Positions 25,892-39,370 are shown, counted from the first letter of the stretch. The stretch: 64,000 nt of DNA from Acanthosepion esculentum (GCA_964036315.1 CAXIWW010000817.1:2205501-2269500), one strand, 5' to 3'. A program made the numbers and translations. Notes: a model not told the origin generated them from the letters alone.

Positions 25892-27843
25892 GTCGTCTGC
25901 ATGGGTCTTTCTGGTACAGTCTCCTGGGTGCGGTGTCGTCTGCGTGGGATTTTGTGGGACTGGGGGTCATCTCCGTGGGACTTTCTGGGACTGGGGGTCG
26001 TCTGCGTGGGACTTCCTGGGACTGTCTCCTGGGTGGGGGGTCGTCTGCGTGGGACTTTCTGGGACTGGGTGTCGTCTGCGTGGATCTTTCTTTGACTGGA
26101 GGTCTTCTCCGTGGGACTTTCTGGGAGTGTCTCCTGGGTGGGTGTCGTCTGTTTGGGACTTTCTGGGACTATCTCCTGGGTGGGGGTCGTCTGCGTGGGG
26201 CTTTCCGGGACTGTCTCCTGGTTGGGGGCTCGTCTGCGTGGGACTTTCTGGGACTGTCTCCTGGGTGGGGGTCGTCTGCGTGGGATATCTAGGACTGCCT
26301 CCTTGGTGGGGGGTCGTCTGCATGGGATTTTCTGGGACTGGGGGTCTTTTGCGTGGGACTTTCTGGGACTGTCTCCTGCGTGGGGGGTCGTCTGCGTGGG
26401 ACTTTCTTGGACTGGGGCTCGTCTGCGTGGGATTTTTGGGAATGTCTCCTGGGTTGGGGTCGTCTGCGTGGGATATCAAGGACTCTCTCCTGGGTGGGGG
26501 GTCGTCTGCATGGGACATTCTGGGACTGGGGGTCTTTTGCGTGGGACTTTCTGGGACTGGGGGTCGTCTGCGTGGGACTTTCTGGGACTGTCTCCTGGGT
26601 GAGGGTCGTCTGCGTGGGACTTTCTGTGACTGGGGGTCGTCTGCGTGGGTCTTTCTTGGACTGGGGGTCTTCTGCGTGGGACTTTCTGGGAGTGTCTCCT
26701 GAGTGGGGGTCGTCTGCGTGGGACTTTCTGGGAATGTCTCCTGCGTGGGGTGTCGTCTGCGTGGGACTTTCAGGGACTGGGTGTCGTCTTCGTGGGACTT
26801 TCCGGGACTGTCTCCTGGGTGGGGGCTCGTCGGCGTGGGACTTTCTGGGACTGTCTCCTGGGTGGGGGTCGTCTGCATGGGTCTTTCTGGTACAGTCTCC
26901 TGGGTGCGGTGTCGTCTGCGTGGGATTTTGTGGGACTGGGGGTCATCTCCGTGGGACTTTCTGGGACTGGGGGTCGTCTGCGTGGGACTTCCTGGGACTG
27001 TCTCCTGGGTGGGGGGTCGTCTGCGTGGGACTTTCTGGGACTGGGGGTCGTCTGCGTGGATCTATCTTGGACTGGAAGACTTCTCCGTGGGACTTTCTGG
27101 GAGTGTCTCCTGGGTGGGTGTCGTCTGTTTGGGACTTTCTGGGACTATCTCCTGGGTGGGGGTCGTCTGCGTGGGACTTTCCGGGACTGTCTCCTGGTTG
27201 GGGGCTCGTCTGCGTGGGACTTTCTGGGACTGTCTCCTGGGTGGGGGTCGTCTGCGTGGGATATCTAGGACTGCCTCCTTGGTGGGGGGTCGTCTGCATG
27301 GGATTTTCTGGGACTGGGGGTCTTTTGCGTGGGACTTTCTGGGACTGTCTCCTGCGTGGGGGGTCGTCTGCGTGGGACTTTCTTGGACTGGGGCTCGTCT
27401 GCGTGGGACTTTCTGGGAATGTCTCCTGGGTTGGGGTCGTCTGCGTGGGATATCAAGGGCTCTCTCCTGGGTGGGGGGTCGTCTGCATGGGACATTCTGG
27501 GACTGGGGGTCTTTTGCGTGGGACTTTCTGGGACTGGGGGTCGTCTGCGTGGGACTTTCTGGGACTGTCTCCTGGGTGAGGGTCGTCAGCGTGGGACTTT
27601 TTGTGACTGGGGGTCGTCTGCGTGGGTCTTCCTTGGACTGGGGGTCTTCTGCGTGGGACTTTCTGGGAGTGTCTCCTGAGTGGGGGTCGTCTGCGTGGGA
27701 CTTTCTGGGAATGTCTCCTGCGTGGGGTGTCGTCTGCGTGGGACTTTCAGGGACTGGGTGTCGTCTTCGTGGGACTTTCCGGGACTGTCTCCTGGGTGGG
27801 GGCTCGTCGGCGTGGGACTTTCTGGGACTGTCTCCTGGGTGGG
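25892..27843 (+). repeat. 976-bp tandem duplication in D
   Basis: Paired landmarks sit 976-977 bp apart: TCATCTCCGTGGG at 25967 and 26943, TTCTCCGTGG at 26105 and 27081, TCTTTTGCGT at 26345 and 27321, and CTCGTCGGCG at 26826 and 27803. The copies are about 25892-26867 and 26868-27843. A shortened third relative lies at about 28815-29330. Confidence 0.87.
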
Positions 27844-30594
27844 GGTCGTCTGCGTGGGATATCTAGGACTGTCTCCTGGGTGGGGGGTCGTCTGCATGGG
27901 ACTTTCTGTGACTGTGGGTCTTCTGCGTGGTATTTTCTGGGACTGTCTCCTGGGTGGGGGGTCGTCAGTGTGGGATTTTGTTTGATTGGGCGTAGTCTGC
28001 GTGGGACTTTCTGGGACTGGGGGTCGCCTGCGTGGGTCATTCTGGGACTCTCTCCTGGGTGGGGGGTCGTCTGCGTGGGACATTCTGGGACTGTTCCCTG
28101 GGTGGGGACTCGTCTGCGTGGGACTTTCTGGGACTGGAGGTCGTCTGCATGGGACTTTCTGGGACAGTCTCCTGGGTGAGGTGTAGTCTGCGTGGGACTT
28201 TGTGGGACTGGGGGTCTACTGCGTGGGAATTTCTGGGACTGGGGGTCGTCTGCGTGGGACTTTCTGGGACTGTCTCCTGGGTGGGGGTTCGTCTGTTTGG
28301 GACTTTCTGTGACTGTCTCCTGTACATTCTTGGACTGGGGCTCGTCTGCGTGGGGCTTTCTGGGACTGTCTCCTGGGTGGGGGGTCGTCTGCGTGGGATA
28401 TCTAGGACTGTCTCCTGGGTGTGGGGTCGTCTGCATGGGACTTTCTGGGACTGTGGGTCTTCTGCGTGGGACTTTCTGGGACTGTCTCCTGGGTGGGGGT
28501 CGTCTGCGTGGGATATCTAGGACTGTCTCCTGGGTGGGGGGTCGTCTGCATGGGTCTTTCTGGTACAGTCTCCTGGGTGCGGTGTCGTCTGCGTGGGACT
28601 TTCTGGGACTGGGGGTCGTCTGCGTGGGACTTTCTGGGACTGTCTCCTGGGTGGGTGTTCGTCTGCGTGGGATTTTCTGGGACTGGGGGTCGTCTGCGTG
28701 GGTCTTGCTGGGACACTCTCCTGTCTGGCTCCTGGGTGTGGGGTCGTCTGCGTGGGATATCTAGGACTGTCTCCTGGGTGCGGTGTCGTCTGCATTGGAC
28801 TTTCTGGGACTGGGGGTCGTCTGCATGGGTCTTTCTGGTACAGTCTCCTGGGTGCGGTGTCGTCTGCGTGGGATTTTGTGGGACTGGGGGTCATCTCCGT
28901 GGGACTTTCTGGGACTGGTGGTCGTCTGCGTGGGACTTCCTGGGACTGTCTCATGGGTGGGGGTCGTCTGCGTGGGACTTTCTGGGACTGGGGGTCGTCT
29001 GCGTGGGTCTTTCTTGGACTGGAGGTCTTCGTGGGACTTTCTGGGAGTGTCTCCTGGGTGGGTGTCGTCTGTTTGGGACTTTCTGGGACTATCTCCTGGG
29101 TGGGGGTTCGTCTGCGTGGGATATCTAGGACTGTCTCCTTGGTGGGGGGTCGTCTGCATGGGATTTTCTGGGACTGGGGGTCTTTTGCGTGGGACTTTCT
29201 GGGACTGTCTCCTGCGTGGGGGGTCGTCTGCGTGGGACTTTCTTGGACTGGGGCTCGTCTGCGTGGGACTTTCTGGGAATGTCTCCTGGGTGGGGGTTCG
29301 TCTGCGTGGGATATCTAGGACTGTCTCCCTGGTGGGGGGTCGTCTGCATGTGACTTTCTGTGACTGTGGGTCTTCTGCGTGGGACTTTCTGGGAATGTCT
29401 CCTGGGTGGGGGGGTCGTCTGCGTGGGATTTTGTGGGATTGGGTGTCGTCTGCGTGGGACTTTCTGGGACTGGGGGTCGTCTGCGTGGGTCTTTCTTGGA
29501 CTCTCCCTGGGTGAGGGGACTTCTGCGTGGGACATTCTGGGACTGGATATCGTCTGCTTGGGTCTTTCTGAGACTGTCTCCTGGGTGGGGGTTCGTCTGC
29601 GTGGGACTTTCTGGGAATGTCTCCTTCGTGGGGGGTCGTCTGCGTGGGACTTTCAGTGACTGGGTGTCGTCTGCGTGGGACTTTCTTGGACTGTCTCCTG
29701 GGTGGGAGTCGTCTGTGTGTGACTTTCTGGGACTGGGGGTCGTCTGCGTGGGACTTTCTGGGACTGGCTCCTGGGTGGGGGGTCGTCTGCGTGGGACTTT
29801 CTGGAACTGTCTCCTGGGTTGGGGTCGTCTGCGTGGGACTTTCTGGGACTGTCTCCTGGGTGGGGGTCGTCTGCGTGGGATTTTCTGGGACTGTCTCCTG
29901 TCTGGGGGTCGTCAGCGTGGGACTTTCTGTGACTGTCTCCTGGGTGGGGATTGTCTGCTGGGGATATCTAGGCCTGTCTCCTGGGTGGAGGTTCGTCTTC
30001 ATTGGTCTTTCTGGGACTGGGGGTCTTTTGCGTGGGACTGTCTCCTGCGTGGGGGGTCGTCTGCGTCGGACGTTCAGGGACTGGGTGTCGTCTGCGTGGT
30101 ACTTTCTGGGACTGTCTCCTGGTTGGTGGTCGTCTGCGTGGGACTTTCTGGGACTGAAGGTCGTCTGCGTGGGACTTTCTGCGACTGTCTCCTGGGTGGG
30201 GGGTCGTCTGCGTGGGACTTTCTGGGACTTTCTCCTGGGTGGGTGTTAGTCTGCATGGGATTTTCTGGGATTGAGGGTCGTCTGCGTGGGACTTGCGGGC
30301 ACACTCTCCTGTCTGGGGGTCGTCTGCGTGGGACTTTCTGGGACTGTCTCCTGGGTGGGGTGTCGTCTGCATGGGACTTTCTGCGACTGCGGGTTGTCTG
30401 CATGGGTCTTTCTGGTACAGTCTCCTGCGTGCGGTGTCGTCTGCGTGGGATTTTGTGTGATTGGGGGTCGTCTGCGTGGGACTTTATAGGACTGGGGGTC
30501 GTCTGCGTGGGTCATTCTGGGACTCTCTCCTGGGTGGGGGGTCGTCTGCTTGGGACGTTCTGGGACTGTTTCCTGGGTTGGGACTCGTCTGCGT

Positions 30595-32636
30595 TGGACT
30601 TTCTGGGACTGGGGGTCGTCTGCGTGGGTCTTTCTGGGACAGTCTCCTGGTTGCTGTGTCGTCTGCGTGGGACTTTGTGGGACTGGGGGTCTTCTGCGTG
30701 TGACTTTCTGGGACTGTCTCCTGGGTGGGGGTCGTCTGTTTGGGTCTTTCTGGGACTGTCTCCTGGGTCGGGGTCGTCTGCGTGGGACTTTCTGGGATTG
30801 TCTCCTGGCTGGGGGTCGTCTGCATGGGACTTCCTAGGACTGGGGGTCTTCTGCGTGGGACTAACTGGGACTGTCTCCTGGGTGGGGGGTCGTCTGCGTG
30901 GGACTTTCTGGGACTGTCTCCTGGGTGGGTGTTCGTCTGCGTGGGATTTTCTGGGACTGGGGGTCGTCTGCGTGGGACTTTCTGGGACTGGCTCCTGGGT
31001 GTGGGGTCGTCTGCGTGGGATATCTAGGACTGTCTCCTGGGTGGGGTGTCGTCTGCATGGGACTTTCTGGGACTGGGGGTCGTCTGCATGTGTCTTTCTG
31101 GTACAGTCTCCTTGGTGCGGTGTCGTCTGCGTGGGGTTTTCTGGGACTGGGGGTCGTCTGCCTGGGACTTTCTGGGACTGGGGGTCGTCTGCCTGGGACT
31201 TCCTGGGACTGTCTCCTGGGTGGGGTGTCGTCTGCGTGGGACTTTCTGGGACTGGGTGTCGTCTGCGTGGGACTTGCTTGGACTGGGGGTCGTCTGCCTG
31301 GGACTTCCTGGGACTGTCTCCTGGGTGGGGTGTCGTCTGCATGGGACTTTCTGGGACTGTGGGTCTTCTGCGTGGGACTTTCTGGGAATGTCTCCTGGGT
31401 GGGGGGTCGTCTGCGTGGGATTTTGTGGGATTGGGTGTCGTCTGCGTGGGACTTTCTGGCACTGGGGGTCGTCTGCGTGTGTCTTTCTTTGACTCTCCCT
31501 GGGTGAGGGGTCTTCTGCGTGGGACATTCTGGGACTGGAGATCGTCTGCGTGGGTCTTTCTGAGACTGTCTCCTGGGTGGGGGTTCGTCGGCGTGGGACT
31601 TTCTGGGACTGGGGGTCGTCTGCGTGGGTCTTTCTGGGACAGTCTCCTGGTTGCTGTGTCGTCTGCGTGGGACTTTGTGGGACTGGGGGTCTTCTGCGTG
31701 TGACTTTCTGGGACTGTCTCCTGGGTGGGGGTCGTCTGTTTGGGTCTTTCTGGGACTGTCTCCTGGGTCGGGGTCGTCTGCGTGGGACTTTCTGGGATTG
31801 TCTCCTGGCTGGGGGTCGTCTGCATGGGACTTCCTAGGACTGGGGGTCTTCTGCGTGGGACTAACTGGGACTGTCTCCTGGGTGGGGGGTCGTCTGCGTG
31901 GGACTTTCTGGGACTGTCTCCTGGGTGGGTGTTCGTCTGCGTGGGATTTTCTGGGACTGGGGGTCGTCTGCGTGGGACTTGCTGGGACACTCTCCTGTCT
32001 GGGGGTCGTCTGCGTGGGACTTTCTGGGACTGGCTCCTGGGTGTGGGGTCGTCTGCGTGGGATATCTAGGACTGTCTCCTGGGTGGGGTGTCGTCTGCAT
32101 GGGACTTTCTGGGACTGGGGGTCGTCTGCATGTGTCTTTCTGGTACAGTCTCCTTGGTGCGGTGTCGTCTGCGTGGGGTTTTCTGGGACTGGGGGTCGTC
32201 TGCCTGGGACTTTCTGGGACTGGGGGTCGTCTGCCTGGGACTTCCTGGGACTGTCTCCTGGGTGGGGTGTCGTCTGCGTGGGACTTTCTGGGACTGGGTG
32301 TCGTCTGCGTGGGACTTGCTTGGACTGGGGGTCGTCTGCCTGGGACTTCCTGGGACTGTCTCCTGGGTGGGGTGTCGTCTGCATGGGACTTTCTGGGACT
32401 GTGGGTCTTCTGCGTGGGACTTTCTGGGAATGTCTCCTGGGTGGGGGGTCGTCTGCATGGGATTTTGTGGGATTGGGTGTCGTCTGCGTGGGACTTTCTG
32501 GCACTGGGGGTCGTCTGCGTGTGTCTTTCTTTGACTCTCCCTGGGTGAGGGGTCTTCTGCGTGGGACATTCTGGGACTGGAGATCGTCTGCGTGGGTCTT
32601 TCTGAGACTGTCTCCTGGGTGGGGGTTCGTCGGCGT
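30595..32636 (+). repeat. 1.0-kb tandem duplication in D with a one-unit difference
   Basis: The word TTGCTGTGTCG at 30651 and 31651 gives an offset of 1000 bp. TATCTAGGACTG at 31021 and 32063 gives an offset of 1042 bp. The 42-bp change is one complete long unit (about 31977-32018, containing ACTTGCTGGGACACTCTCCT) that is present only in copy 2. The rest of the two copies is almost identical by eye, so the duplication is recent. Confidence 0.88.
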
Positions 32637-35600
32637 GGGACTTTCTGGGAATGTCTCCTGCGTGGGGGGTCGTCTGCGTGGGACTTTCAGTGACTGGGTG
32701 TCGTCTGCGTGGGACTTTCTTGGACTGTCTCCTGGGTGGGAGTCGTCTGTGTGTGACTTTCTGGGACTGGGGGTCGTCTGCGTGGGACTTTCTGGGACTG
32801 GCTCCTGGGTGGGGGGTCGTCTGCGTTGGACTTTCTGGGACTGTCTCCTGGGTGGGGGTCGTCTGCGTGGGATTTTCTGGGACTGTCTACTGTCTGGGGG
32901 TCGTCTGCGTGGGACTTTCTGTGACTGTCTCCTGTGTGGGGATCGTCTGCGTGGGATATCTAGGACTGTCTCCTGGGTGGAGGTTCGTCTTCATGGGACT
33001 TTCTGGGACTGGGGTTCTTTTGCGTGGGACTTTCTGGGACTGTCTCCTGGGTGGGTGTTCGTCTGCGTGGGATTTTCTGGGATTGAGGGTCGTCTGCGTG
33101 GGACTTGCTGGCACACTCTCCTGTCTGGGGGTCGTCTGCGTGGGACTTTCTGGGACTGTCTCCTGGGTGGGGGTCGTCTGCGTGGGATATCTAGGACTGT
33201 CTCCTGGGTGGGGTGTCGTCTGCATGGGACTTTCTGGGACTGGGGTTTGTCTGCATGGGTCTTTCTGGTACAGTCTCCTGCGTGCGGTGTCGTCTGCGTG
33301 GGATTTTGTGGGATTGGGGGTCGTCTGCGTGGGACTTTATGGGACTAGGGGTCGTCTGCGTGGGTCATTCTGGGACTCTCTCCTGGGTGGGGGGTCGTCT
33401 GCGTGGGACATTCTGGGACTGTTTCCTGGGTGGGGACTCGTCTGCGTTGGACATTCTGGGACTGGGTGTCGTCTGCGTGGGTCTTTCTGTGACAGTCTCC
33501 TGGGTGCGGTGTCGTCTGCGTGGGACTTTGTGGGACTGGGGGTCTTCTGCGTGTGACTTTCTGGGACTGTCTCCTGGGTGGGGGTCGTCTCTTTGGGACT
33601 TTCTGGGACTGTCGCCTGGGTCGGGGTCGTCTGCGTGGGACTTTCTGGGATTGTCTCCTGGCTGGGGGTCGTCTGCATGGGACTTCCTAGGACTGGGGGT
33701 CGTCTGCGTGGGACTAACTGGGACTGTCTCCTGGTTGGGGGGTCGTCTGCGTTGGACTTTCTGGGACTGTCACCTGGGTGGGTGTTCGTCTGCGTGGGAT
33801 TTTCTGGGACTGGGGGTCGTCTGCGTGGGACTTGCTGGGACACTCTCCTGTCTGGGGGTCGTCTGCGTGGGACTTTCTGGGACTGGCTCCTGGGTGTGGG
33901 GTCGTCTGCGTGGGATATCTAGGACTGTCTCCTGGATGGGGTGTCGTCTGCATGGGACTTTCTGGGACTGGGGGTCGTCTGCATGTGTCTTTCTGGTACA
34001 GTCTCCTTGGTGCGGTGTCGTCTGCGTGGGACTTTCAGGGACTGGGGGTCGTCTGCCTGGGACTTCCTGGGACTGTCTCCTGGGTGGGGTGTCGTCTGCG
34101 TGGGACTTTATGGGACTGGGGGTCGTGTGCGTGGGTCATTCTGGGACTCTCTCCTGGGTGGGGGGTCGTCTGCGGGGGACATTCTGGGACTGATTCCTGG
34201 TGCGGTGTCGTCTGCGTGGGACTTTGTGGGACTGGGGGTCTTCTGCGTGGGACTTTCTGGGACTGTCTCCTGGGTGGGGGTCGTCTTTTTGGGACTTTCT
34301 GGGAATGTCTCCTGGGTGGTGGTCGTCTGCGTGGGACTCTCTCGGACTGAAGGTCGTCTGCGTGGGACTTTCGGGGATTGTCTCCTTGGTGGGCGGTAAT
34401 CTGCGTGGGACTTTATGGGATTGTCTCCTGGCTGGGGGTCGTCTGCGTGGGACGAACTGGGACTGTCTCCTGGGTGGGGGGTCGTCTGCATGGGATTTTC
34501 TGGGACTGTCTCCTGGGTGGGTGTTCGTCTGCGTGGGATTTTCTGGGACTGGGGGTCGTCTGCGTGGGACTTTCTGGAACTGGCTCCTGGCTGTGGGGTC
34601 GTCTGCGTGGGATATCTAGGACTGTCTCCTGGGTGGGGTGTCGTCTGCATGGGACTTTCTGGGACTGGGGGTCGTCTGCATGGGTCTTTCTGGTAAAGTC
34701 TCCTTGGTGCGGTGTCGTCTGCGTGGGATTTTGTGGGACTGGGGGTCGTCTGCGTGGGACTTTCTGGGACTGGGGGTCGTCTGCGTGGGACTTCCTGGGA
34801 CTGTTTCCTGGATGGGGACTCGTCGGCGTGGGACTTTCTGGGACTGGGGGTCGTCTGCGTGGGTCTTTCTGGGACAGTCTCCTGGGTGCGGTGTCGTCTG
34901 CGTGGGACTTTATAGGACTGGGGGTCTTCTGCGTGGAACTTTCTGGGACTGTCTCCTGGGTGGGGGTCGTCTATTTGGGACTTTCATGGATTGTCTCCTG
35001 GCTGGGGGTCGTCTGCATAGGACTTCCTAGGACTGGGGGTCGTCTGCGTGGGACTAACTGGGACTGTCTCCTGGGTGGGGGGTCGTCTTCGTGGGATTTT
35101 CTGGGACTGTCTCCTGGGTGGGTGTTCGTCTGCGTGGGATTTTCTGGGACTGGGGGTCGTCTGCGTGGGACTTGCTGGGACACTCTCCTGTCTGGGGGTC
35201 GTCTGCGTGGGACTTTCTGGGACTGGCTCCTGGGTGTGGGGTCGTCTGCGTGGGATATCTAGGACTGTCTCCTGGGTGGGGTGTCGTCTGTGTGGGACAT
35301 TCTGCGACTGGGGGTCGTCTGCGTGGGACTTCCTGGGACTGTCTACTGGGTGGGGTGTCGTCTGCGTGAGACTTTCTGGGACTGGGGGTCGTCTGCGTGG
35401 GTCTTTCTTGGACTGGGTATCTTCTGCGTGGGACTTTCTGGGAGTGTCTCCTGGGTGGTTGTCGTCTGTTTGGGACTTTCTGGGACTGTCTCCTGGGTGG
35501 GGGGCCTTTGCGTGGGACTTTCTGGGACTGTCTCCTGACTGGGGTCGTCTGCATGGGACTTTCTGGGACTGTCTCCTGGGTGGAAGGTTGTCTGCATGGG

Positions 35601-38600
35601 ACTTCCTAGGACTGGGGTGTCGTCTGCGTGGGACTTTCTGGGACTGGAGCTCGTCTACGTCGGACTTTCTGGGACTGTCTCCTGTGTGTGTGGTCGTCTG
35701 CGTGGGTCTTTCTTTGACTGTCTCCTGGGTGAGGTGTCGTCTGCATGGGACTTTCTGGGACTGGAGGTCGTCTGCGTGGGTCTTTCTGAGACTGTCTCCT
35801 GGGTGGGGGTTCGTCTGCCTAGGACTTTCTGGGAATATCTCCTGCGTGGTGGGTCGTCTGCGTGGGACTTTCCGGGACTGGGTGTCGTCTGCGTGGGACT
35901 TTCTGGGACTGTCACCTGGGTGGGGGTCGTCTGTGTGTGACTTTCTGGGACTGGGGGTCTTCTGCGTGGGACATTCTGGGACTGTCTCTTGGGTGGGGGG
36001 TCGTCTGCGTGGGATATCTAGGACTGTCTCCTGGGTGGGGGGTCGTCTTCATGGGACTTTCTGGGACTGGGGGTCTTTTGCGTAGGACTTTCTGGGACTG
36101 TCTCCTGCGTGGGGGGTCGTCTGCGTGGGACTTTCAGGGACTGGGTGTCGTCTGCGTGGGACTTTCTGGGACTGTCTCCTGGGTGGTGGTCGTCTGCGTG
36201 GGACTTTCTGGGACTGAAGGTCGTCTGCGTGGGACTTTCTGGGACTGCCTCCTTGGTGGGGGGTAGTCTGCGTTGGACTTTCTGTGACTGTCTCCTGGGT
36301 GAATGTTCGTCTGCGTGGGACTTTCAGGGACTGGGTGTCGTCTGCGTGGGAATTTCTGGGATTGTCTCCTGGCTGGGGGTCGTCTGCATGGGACTTCCTA
36401 GGACTGGGGGTCGTCTGCGTGGGACTAACTGGGACTGTCTCCTGGGTGGGGGGTCGTCTGCCTGGGATTTTCTGGGACTGTCTCCTGGGTGGGGTGTCGT
36501 CTGCATGGGATTTTCTGGGACTGGGGGTCGTCTGCATGGGTCTTTCTGGTACAGTCTCCTGGGTGCGGTGTCGTCTGCGTGGGATTTTCTTGGACAGGGG
36601 GTCGTCTGCGTGGGACTTTCTGGGACTGGGGGTCGTCTGCGTGGGACTTCCTGGGACAGTCTCCTGGGTGGGGTGTCGTCTGCGGGGGACTTTCTGGGAC
36701 TGGGGGTCGTCTACGTGGGTCTTTCTTGGACTGGGGATCTTGTGCGTGGGACTTTCTGGGAGTGTCTCCTGGGTGGGTGTCGTCTGTTTGGGACTTTCTG
36801 GGACTGTCTCCTGGGTGGGGGGCCTTTGCGTGGGACTTTCTGGGACTGTCTCCTGTCTCCTGACTGGGGTCGTCTGCATGGGACTTCCTAGGACTGGGGG
36901 TCGTCTGCGTGGGACTTTCTGGGACTGGGGGTCGTCTGCGTCGGACTTTCTGGGACTGTCTCCTGGGTGTGTGGTCGTCTGCGTGGGACTTTCTGGGACT
37001 GTCTCCTGGGTGGGGGTGGTCTGCGTGGGACTTTCTTGGACTGTCTCCTGGGTGGGAGGTTGTCTGCGTGGGATATCTGGGACAGTCTCCTGGTTGGGGG
37101 GTCGTCTGAATGGGACTTTCTGGGACTGGGGGTCGTCTGCGTGGGTCTTTCTTGGATTCTCCTGGGTGAGGGGTCTTCTGCGCGGGACATTCTGGGACTG
37201 GAGGTCGTCTGCGTGGGTCTTTCTGTGACTGTCTCCTGGGTGGGGGTTCTTCTGCGTGGGACTTTCTGGGAATGTCTCCTGCGTGGGGGGTCGTCTGCAT
37301 GGGACTTTCAGGGATTGTGTGTCGTCTGCGTGGGACTTTCTGGGACTGTCACCTGGGTGGGGGTCGTCTGTGTGTGACTTTCTGGGACTGGGGGTCGTCT
37401 GCGTGGGACTATCTGGGAGTGTCTCCTGGGTGGGGAGTCGTCTTTTTGAGACTTTCTGGGACTGTCTCCTGGGTGGGGGGTCGTCTGCGTGGGACTTTCT
37501 GGGACAGTCTCCTGGGTGGGGGTCGTCTGCGTGGGATTTTCTAGGACTGTCTCCTGTCTGGGGGTCGTCTGCGTGGGACTTTCTTGGACTGGGGGTCGTC
37601 AGCGTGGGACTTTCTGGGACTGTCTCCTGGGTGGGGGTCGTCTGCGTGGGATATCTAGGACTGTCTCCTGGGTGGGGGGTCGTCTTCATGGGACTTTCTG
37701 GGACTGGGGGTCTTTTGCGTGGGACTTTCTGGGACTGTCACCTGCGTGGGGGGTCGTCTGCGTTGGACTTTCAGGGACTGGGTGTCGTCTGCGTGGGACT
37801 TTCTGGGACTGTCCACTGGGTGGGGGGTAGTAGCATGGGACTTTCTGGGACTGTCTCCTGCGTAGGTTGTCGTCTGCGTGGGACTTTCTTGGACTGGGGG
37901 TAGTCTGCGTGGGACTTTCTGGGACTGTCTCCTGGGTGGGGGGTCGTCTGCGTGGGATGTCTAGGACTGTCTCCTGGGTGGGGTGTCGTATGCATGGGAC
38001 TTTCTATTACTGGGGGTCGTCTGCATGGGTCTTTCTGGTACAGTCTCCTGGGTGCGGTGTCGTCTGCGTGGGATTTTGTGGGACTGGGGGTCGTCTGCAT
38101 GGGACTTCTGGGACTGGGGGTCGTCTCCGTGGGACATCCTGGGACTGTCTCCTGGGTGGGGGGTCGTCTGCGTGGGACTTTCTGGGACTGTGGGTACTCT
38201 GCGTGGGACTTTCTTGGACTGGGGGTCTTCTGCGTGGGACTTTCTGGGAGTGTCTCCTGGGTGGGGTGTTGTATGTTTAGGACTTTCTGGGACTGTCTCC
38301 TTGGTGGGGGTCGTCTGCGTGGGACTTTCTGGGACTGTCTCCTGGGTGGGGGTCTTCTGCATGGGACTTCCTAGGACTGGGGGTCGTCTGTGTGGGACTT
38401 TCTGGGACTGGGAGTCGTCTGTGTGTGACTTTCTGGGACTGGGGGTCGTCTGCGTGGGACTTTCTGGGACTGTCTCATGCGTGGGGGTTCGTCTGCATGG
38501 GACTTTCTGTGACTGTCTCCTGGGTGGGGGCTCGTCTGCGTGGGAATTTCTGAGTCTTTCTCCTGGGTGGGGGTCGTCAGCGTGGGTCTTTCTGAGACTG

Positions 38601-38734
38601 GGCGTCTGCGTGGGACTTTCTGTGACTGGGGGTTGTCTGCGTGGGATATATGGGTCTGTCTCCTGGGTGGGGGGTCGTCTGCATGGGACTTTCTGGGACT
38701 GGGGGTCGTCTGCGTGGGATATCTGGGTCTGTCT

Positions 38735-39370
38735 CCTGGGTTGGGGGGGGTCGTCTGCGTGCGACTTGCTGGGACTGGGGGTCGTCTGCGTGGGACTTTT
38801 TGGGACTGTCTCCTGTCTGGAGGATCGTCTGCGTGGGACTTTCTGGGACTAGGGGGTCGTCTGCGTGGGACTTTCTGGGACTCGGGGTCGTCTGCGTTGA
38901 ACTTTCTGGGACTGGGTGTCGTCTGCGTGGGACATTCTGGGACTGTCTCCTGGCTGAAGGGTCGTCTGCTTGGGACTTTGTGGGACTGGGGGTCGTCTGC
39001 CTGGGACTTTCTGGGAGTGGGTGTCGTCTGCGTGGGACTTTCTGGGATTCTCTCCTGGGTTGGGGTGGGTCGTCTGCGTGCGACTTGCTGGGACTGGGGG
39101 TCGTCTGCGTGGGACTTTTTGGGACTGTCTCCTGTCTGGAGGATCGTCTGCGTGGGACTTTCTGGGACTAGGGGGTCGTCTGCGTGGCACTTCTGGGACT
39201 CGGGGTCGTCTGCGTTGAACTTTCTGGGACTGGGGGTCGTCTGCGTGGGATTTTCTGGGACTGTCTCTGGGTGGGCGGTCGTCTGCTTGGGACTTTGTGG
39301 GACTGGGGGTCGTCTGCGTGGGACTTTCTGGGAGTGGGTGTCGTCTGCGTGGGACTTTCTGGGACTGTCT
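38735..39370 (+). repeat. 318-bp duplication at the right end of D
   Basis: The rare words GCGACTTGCTGGG (38761 and 39080), CTGTCTGGAGGATCG and GGGACTAGGGGGTCG recur about 318 bp apart. The pair forms the last two blocks of D before the C border. Confidence 0.82.

Larger units (their letters stand above)
24000..38730 (+). repeat. D sub-region with the GGATATCTAGG cassette
   Basis: The variant GTGGGATATCTAGGACTG occurs roughly 30 times from 24.0 kb rightward. To the left I found only one related copy (GGATATCTGGG near 18807). It often heads a longer composite: a long unit, then GTCTGCATGGGACTTTCTGG, then GCATGGGTCTTTCTGGTACA, then GGGTGCGGTGTCG. Copies of this composite start near 28510, 31018, 32062, 33187, 33916, 34611 and 37956. 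Confidence 0.78.
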
